Part shown: piece after piece, positions 58,838 through 64,000 of the stretch | How positions within the stretch are numbered: position 1 is the first letter of the stretch | Layout of the letters: every line of letters begins with the position of its first letter | From: Brachionus manjavacas | Lineage: Eukaryota > Rotifera > Eurotatoria > Ploima > Brachionidae | Direction: 5' to 3' | DNA: 64,000 nucleotides | NCBI GenBank assembly: GCA_019054805.1 | Contig: JAHQIY010000033.1 | Span: 310,001 to 374,000 of the forward strand | Program-made: the position numbers and the translations under genes | Notes under the pieces: generated by a model | What the model saw: only the letters and a program-made list of their open reading frames with translations | What the model was told of the DNA's origin: nothing | Database searches by the model: none

Positions 58838-60300
58838 TAAAATTTTTGAAGAAACTAAAATTTTTAAAATTATGTATAAAGCTAGTTTTTTTGTAAATTA
58901 GTAAATTAATTTTATAAATAAATTTAATTAAGCATCGTTGTTTTTTTTAAGTAAAACAAAATTTTCATTTACTTATTTTTTTTTCAAAATTTCATGGATC
59001 CGAGCTTTCAATCATCAGCCCAATAGTTAAATGACAAAATAAAAAGATTCTTTAAAAAAAAATGAAAGTAGAAAAATTATTCATTTGACTGAATAATATA
59101 AATTAGTTAATTTAAAATTAACCCTTTTTTATAAACAATAACTCTTTGTTAACCACTTTTTAATAACTCTTTAATAACCACTTTATTTTCGATAAAAATA
59201 TTCAGTTAACAAGTTGAAAATAATTAATTTCTGCTGATTCTTATCTATCCTTGTTGAAAATAACTTATTGTATTAGATGGCAAGATTTTTATTTCATGAA
59301 AATATTTATATGCTATTTTTTTGAGTAAAAATTAAATTTTTTAATTTTTTTTAAAAAATATTATTCATTTATTAATAATCTTTTAATAATCAGAATAGAA
59401 AGTTTGAATATATTTTTTAATGTTTAGATTTATTTTTTCCATTAAAAATTATTTATGAAAATTATGCTCACTTTGAATTTTGATTTTTGTAAGGTTATTA
59501 ATGAATGAATAATAATTAAAAAATCCAAAAAAAATAATGGAATGAAAAGATTTTTGATGTCAAAAAAAATATAATTTTTATTTTAAAAAGATACCATGTA
59601 GATTTAAGCTAAAAAATGTATTAATGAAATAAAAATCTTACCATTTATACTTGTATATTTTATTTGGGAATTGTCAACTCCTCTTGGACAAATATTCAAA
59701 CTTAAATCCCATGGGGTTTTCGAAGCTTAAATAATTATGAAATCTGCAGTTCAATCAATCACGCATTTAAAATACTTTGAACGTGTTTGAAATTTTGAAA
59801 TCTGTTCATAAATTTTCTTTGCTTAATATTTTTTAAATATACTAATTATTTTAAAAATTATTTTCAACAGTAAAAACATTAATTTTAACATGGAAATATT
59901 TTCGCATTTACAATTTGAAAATAAAATATGAATTTGAAAAAAAAATAAATGAAAAGTTCTTTTAGCAAAATAAATAAAAAAAAGTCAAATTAAATTCGAA
60001 AAAATATCACCTTTTCTTAAAAAAAAAAGAAATGTATGCTGGTTTTAAATATCTGATAATGACCAATAATTAAAAAAATTGTATAGTTAATATTTTTATT
60101 TTAATGAAAATTTACTTCTAAAATTAATTTTTTTCTAAATCATTTAAAAATCTAGCATAAATTTTGGCCCATTTTTCGGGTTATATTTTATTGAGTAGCT
60201 AAATTATTTATTTCAAGTAGATAAAGAAAAGTAGCAAAAAATATACAAAAAGTAGCTATTATATTTTTACCAAGTAGCTAGTGTGGAAAATTGACCCAAT
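58838..60300. other. intergenic 3' flank of the receptor gene
   Basis: AATAAA at about 58917 is a likely poly(A) signal for the receptor. The rest is A/T-rich without exons. Confidence 0.45.
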
Positions 60301-60329
60301 TGATTTTAAAGGTCGTATCAGCAGCGATA

Positions 60330-60990
60330 TGTGAGGCTTTCAAAGTAATGATATCAATCGTTTTGTTCTCATGAATAAATGAAAGTTTAAACTTTCGGGA
60401 TTTAAATAAAATTTTGAAATAACAAGCATTTGGTCATTACCGACAGGTATTTCACTTCTACTTTGAGCCCAATTTTTCAAAGCATCAATATTTTTGCCAA
60501 AATCTATTTGCGCATTTATTTTACGATGTCGTTGTACTAAATTATTTACTTGAATAACAGTAAGTTCTTGAAATCCATTTTCTAAGTTTTTGCGTAACCA
60601 ACGGCTGATAGCTTTAGCTTTTAAATTTTCTTCAAAATAAAGAGAAATAACCTTTTCTTTTGTTTTTTCTTGTATTTTTGTATTTGTTTCTTAGTCACTA
60701 TGCTCAACGTCTTGAATGTAAACAGTCACTTCCAGACTTGTTCTGTGATATAGAATAAAGAGACGTTTATCACAATTTGAGAACTTGTAAAATTGTTTTT
60801 GACCTGATTCAGTCATTCTTTTTTCTTTAGCGGCCCATGATGAATTATCAATTTGACCATTGTCTAGTTCTTCCAAACATTCATTCAACGAATCATAGTT
60901 TTTTTAAATGTCATAAATTTTTGACTCACCCTTTGATCTATTTGTCGATTCTTCAGTATCATTGTCAGTATCATCATTTTTTTAGCTACT
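60330..60990 (-). pseudogene. Mutator-like (MULE) transposase N-terminal remnant
   Basis: On the minus strand, 60691-60888 encodes KEKRMTESGQKQFYKFSNCD then RLFILYHRTSLEVTVYIQDV and EH. After a stop a second frame gives ISRWLRKNLENGFQELTVIQ then VNNLVQRHRKINAQ. The sequence C-x-x-R-L-x-x-L-Y-H, then a short His box, then an L-R-K...Q-V-N-N-x(3)-R-x-R segment resembles the DNA-binding N-terminal part of invertebrate MULE transposases. One clear stop; no DDE region nearby. Possibly the same family as the C-terminal piece at 32.8 kb. Confidence 0.55.
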
Positions 60991-61253
60991 CACGGTATAA
61001 AATTAGCTACTTTTTGGAAAAAAATAGTTTTGTGATTTTTAAATATCTATTTTGAAAAATAATTTAGTTACTGAAAAAAAATATTTCAGCTACACAATAA
61101 AATATAAGCCTATTTTTCCCATAAATTTAGTGATAAAAAGATTCAGGCTAAATTTGCTAATTACATTTATTTTATTAATCAGTTTAATTTAATTTTTTTT
61201 ACTAATTTAGCAATCATTTTTTTTTTTCAATTGAAAGATACTACATTGAGTGA

Positions 61254-62384
61254 TTATATTTTTTGAATGTAGGGTCCTTCATATTGAATATGCGACTCTC
61301 TCAGCATGAATTCTGTACTTCCAACGACATATAAATAATATTCCATTGAGCAATGGGCGATTGGAATAATATACCCACAATCAATTAAATCAGATTTAAC
61401 AACCACTCTTAAACTTATTAAATTTTTCGATTTCACTAAATCATCTTTTGATATATAGAGCTGTATCCATGGGGTGTAAAATAGAGAATTAACTTTGACA
61501 ATTTCTTTATCATTTACAAAAAGATTAATTGCAAAATTTTTTCCGATTACAATTGGAGTGACTAAAATTGTTATGTATTGCGGCTCACTCACTCTCATAT
61601 TATAACTTTCTCCAATTTCGTTAGTAGCTGAATGCATCATAAAAGAGGTATCTAAGTGTCCAGTCTCGCTTAAGTGGTCAACAAATTTTTTACTGTGATA
61701 TTTTTCAAACAATGGCCACTCAACAAAATGAGTTGAATTGAACATTGCTTTTACTTTGTGTTGAACTCTCCCGGATAAATCAGTATATTCACCATTTTCA
61801 GAAATTCTAAGACCATGTGCGCCAAGCGGACCCAGTGGTCCTAGTGCTCCAAGTGGACCTAAAGGACCAAGCGGACCTAAAACTGAAAATAATCCCAGAC
61901 CCTGCATATGACGCGTGAAATCATTAATTTTTGGCATTAGATTCCAAAATGAACTACCCAAAGGACCATTTTCAGACAGAGGATTGTTTCGATGAGAAAC
62001 CAAATTATAATTTAAATTCTGTACATATCCCAAAATTTGTGTCATGAAAACAAAAAAATTACCATGCCATGCAAATTCAGTAGCTGGGGACCAAAAATGT
62101 GACGAAACTGGCCCAATCGATCCCAAAGGTCTATAACAATAGTGAATTAATTCTTTTTCCCAAAATTATTTCAATTACCCTAGAGCTCCTATCGGTCCAT
62201 TATAACCAAGAGCTGAATTCGATTTAATGTAAGTTTTGCAATCAATGGGACATTTCATGAGTTCTGGTGCTATTTGTTTTAAATCATGTAGACTTGCAAT
62301 CAAAGAAGAACTTGTTATTTGAAAAGCATTTGTCCGTGAATTAAATATTAGTAAAATTAGAATACTTAATGAAAATGATAACAT
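61254..62384 (-). CDS. secreted protein with collagen-like Gly-Pro-Leu triplets, two exons
   Basis: Exons are 62179-62384 and 61254-62130, with a 48-bp intron; the phases close on 360 aa. Residues 1-20 form a signal peptide (MLSFSLSILILLIFNSRTNA). A CPIDC pair lies near 44-48. GPIGALGPLGSIGP spans the intron at about 62-75. A run of about eight Gly-x-Leu triplets (GPLGPLGPLGALG, GPLGAHG) is at residues 153-175. The rest is a novel, probably beta-rich domain with NMRVSEPQYITILVTPIVIG and a few Cys. The triplet run is too short for a stable collagen helix. It could be an extracellular matrix, egg-coat or lorica component. I do not recognise the family. Confidence 0.8.
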
Positions 62385-63105
62385 TTTGACATTTTTTATT
62401 TAAGCTGAAGAAGCGTCTTTTAGCAAAATTTATATAATTATTTTTTTGATAAAAAGTTGCTATCTAATCGATTGATTAAAATCTCTATACTGACAATCAA
62501 TAATAATTTTGATGAGCGTTGCGCATGCTATTTTTTCTTTTCGTAGATATTTCTTATCTGTTTATTTTATCTGTTTTTATTTCAACTTGTTTTTACTAAA
62601 TGTGAAAAAAATGGCTTGATTTTGATTTTCAAATTATTGTTAGTGTTGACTCAGATTAAATTCGAAAGAAATTGAAGACTAATTAAATAATTAATACTTT
62701 TTATTTAGTGAGAAACTAAAATTAAATAATAATAAAACTATTAGCCAATTTATTTTTTTTTTAATAATGTTACTCATTGCAGTCAAAGTAATTCCATTAT
62801 TTAAAATCATGAAAATTACTTTTATGAGAACAATCTACTAGACAAGGAGAAATATTGTTATTGATTTAATAGTCATTTGAAAAAATTTAACAACAAGTTA
62901 TTTAAGTTAAATAATTCAAATTTAGAAACAAAATCTGTGTAAATTAAATTTATGTTATTGAAAATTGAAAGCTTAAATGTTGAAAATTTATTAATCTTGA
63001 ATAAAAATGTTCAAATGTTTTTTCTCCACTTTTTGATTTGGCCATTGGTTCAATAAGGTTATTGTTGTTCCTTAAAATATAATTCAAATTTCTTGATAAG
63101 ATTTC
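62385..63105. other. intergenic, nothing recognised
   Basis: A/T-rich upstream region of the Gly-Pro-Leu protein. Confidence 0.4.
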
Positions 63106-63725
63106 CCTAATAAGAGACTACTTCTGAAACTAAAAGCTTATGGAATAATGGTCTTGTTTTTTAAATGGATTGAGGCTTTCCTAAGCAATAGGAGACAAAG
63201 AATTGTTCAAGGCGAAGTGGTGTCAAGTTGAGCTGAAGTATCTAGCAGAGGATCTTAAGGATCCAGTATTGGCCCGTTTCTGTTTGTGATTTACATCAAT
63301 GATTTGCCTGACAAAATTCGAAATATCTCCAAAATGTTGCCAAAATAACTTAAAAAATGAATTTGGAGCTATGGCTGGCTTCTAAACTTTAATATTTCGA
63401 AATTAGTCGTTATGCATTATGGTTCCAACAACATAAAAAATATAATTTTGAAAATAATATCAATGGACACCAAGTAATTAAATCTGAATCGAAGAGAAAT
63501 TTGGGAATTGTTTTCAGCACGAACTTGAAATAGAGGAACCACATCTTGGTGTGTATGAATACTGAAAATCAAATGCTTGGGAGAATCAAAAATCGCCTGC
63601 TAGACTTGATATAAAGCTACTGAGATTACTATATTCTGGCTTTTTTTTGGAGTTTTCAGTTCCAGTATGGTCACCAAATCTTAAACAGACTGTGATGCCT
63701 TCGAAAAAATCTAATGAAGAGTAAC
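63106..63725 (+). pseudogene. degraded LINE reverse transcriptase fragment
   Basis: Broken plus-strand frames give LLLKLKAYGIMVLFFKWIEA then FLSNRRQRIVQGEVVSS, GSSIGPFLFVIYINDLPDKI, FNISKLVVMHYGS and a later PVWSPNLKQTV. This is RT motif order from the palm to the thumb of a Jockey/CR1-type element, with several stops and the FADD box lost. It is a separate lineage from copies A and B. Confidence 0.8.
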
Positions 63726-63729
63726 CAAG

Positions 63730-63812
63730 TATGTTATTATTATTATTATTATTATCATTATTCTTATCATTATTATTATTATTATCATTATTATTATTAT
63801 TATTATTATTTA
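63730..63812 (+). repeat. (TTA)n microsatellite
   Basis: About 27 TTA triplets with occasional TCA; probably the tail of a neighbouring LINE. The poly-Tyr frame over it is not a gene. Confidence 0.9.
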
Positions 63813-64000
63813 ATCTGCAACGAGATTTTGCCCGTGCAGCTCGGTAACTCAGTACCTCGCTATGGCAGAATTTTTTTGAGATTCCATCATTTTGTTTTGA
63901 ACAAATTTGTCGTATTTGTTTTTGAATGAGTTGATTGATTCTGCATTTTTTTTTTCGTTAAGTTGTTCCAGTCTTGAGCGATACGATTAGAAAGAAAGTT

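Noticed and set aside
63714..63929. Poly-Tyr open frame
   Set aside because: Direct product of the (TTA)n microsatellite and flanking LINE debris.
1..64000. CRISPR arrays, operons, Shine-Dalgarno sites
   Set aside because: None is seen; intron-containing metazoan genes make them inapplicable.

Overview
This is a very AT-rich window of animal nuclear DNA. It has no operons or bacterial signals. Genes are split by short GT-AG introns, mostly about 45-60 bp, and are separated by long A/T-rich stretches. The gene set (pteridine reductase, fatty-acid elongases, a rhodopsin-class GPCR, an Arp2/3 subunit, a mitochondrial ribosomal protein, a PC-esterase protein, an Ig/FN3/PAN receptor) is metazoan. 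The compact introns, extreme A/T content and many LINE fragments would fit a monogonont rotifer such as Brachionus, but that is an inference and the species cannot be proved from the sequence.

Layout: 0.2-1.0 kb, 3' exons of a secreted or membrane protein on +. 3.6-4.4 kb, unrecognised coiled-coil protein on +. 4.6-5.4 kb, QDPR on -. 5.4-10 kb, gene-poor, with a foldback element at 8.5-8.8 kb. 10.1-10.8 kb, two-exon unknown protein on -. 12.0-13.1 kb, ELOVL copy 1 on +. 13.3-18.2 kb, tandem repeats, an inverted-repeat element, a LINE remnant and a palindrome cluster. 19.4-21.2 kb, four-exon GPCR on -. 22.4-33.1 kb, a transposon graveyard: zinc-finger and DDE-transposase remnants, a Ty3/gypsy remnant, two head-to-tail LINE copies lying between inverted piggyBac-like ends, and a MULE fragment. 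33.6 kb, a tRNA-like SINE. 34.3-34.9 kb, ARPC4 on +. 37.9-38.7 kb, LINE 3' end with (AAT)n. 39.1-40.1 kb, ELOVL copy 2 on -. 40.9-42.4 kb, PCED1-type esterase on -. 44.8-45.2 kb, LINE 3' fragment. 45.4-46.5 kb, MRPS15 on -. 48.4-58.8 kb, a 13-exon PAN/FN3/Ig receptor on + whose introns carry LINE pieces. 60.3-61.0 kb, MULE N-terminal remnant. 61.3-62.4 kb, secreted protein with collagen-like Gly-Pro-Leu triplets on -. 63.1-63.8 kb, degraded LINE and (TTA)n.

The host genes do not form a pathway. The genomic theme is one Jockey/CR1-like LINE family. Two long copies share the same coding lesions, several 3' fragments are scattered through the window, and a short tRNA-like SINE has the same 3' tail, which suggests it is mobilised by that LINE. 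Exon boundaries were built by hand from splice motifs, reading phase and family resemblance. In every multi-exon gene except the left-edge one, the phases close exactly on a plausible full-length protein.
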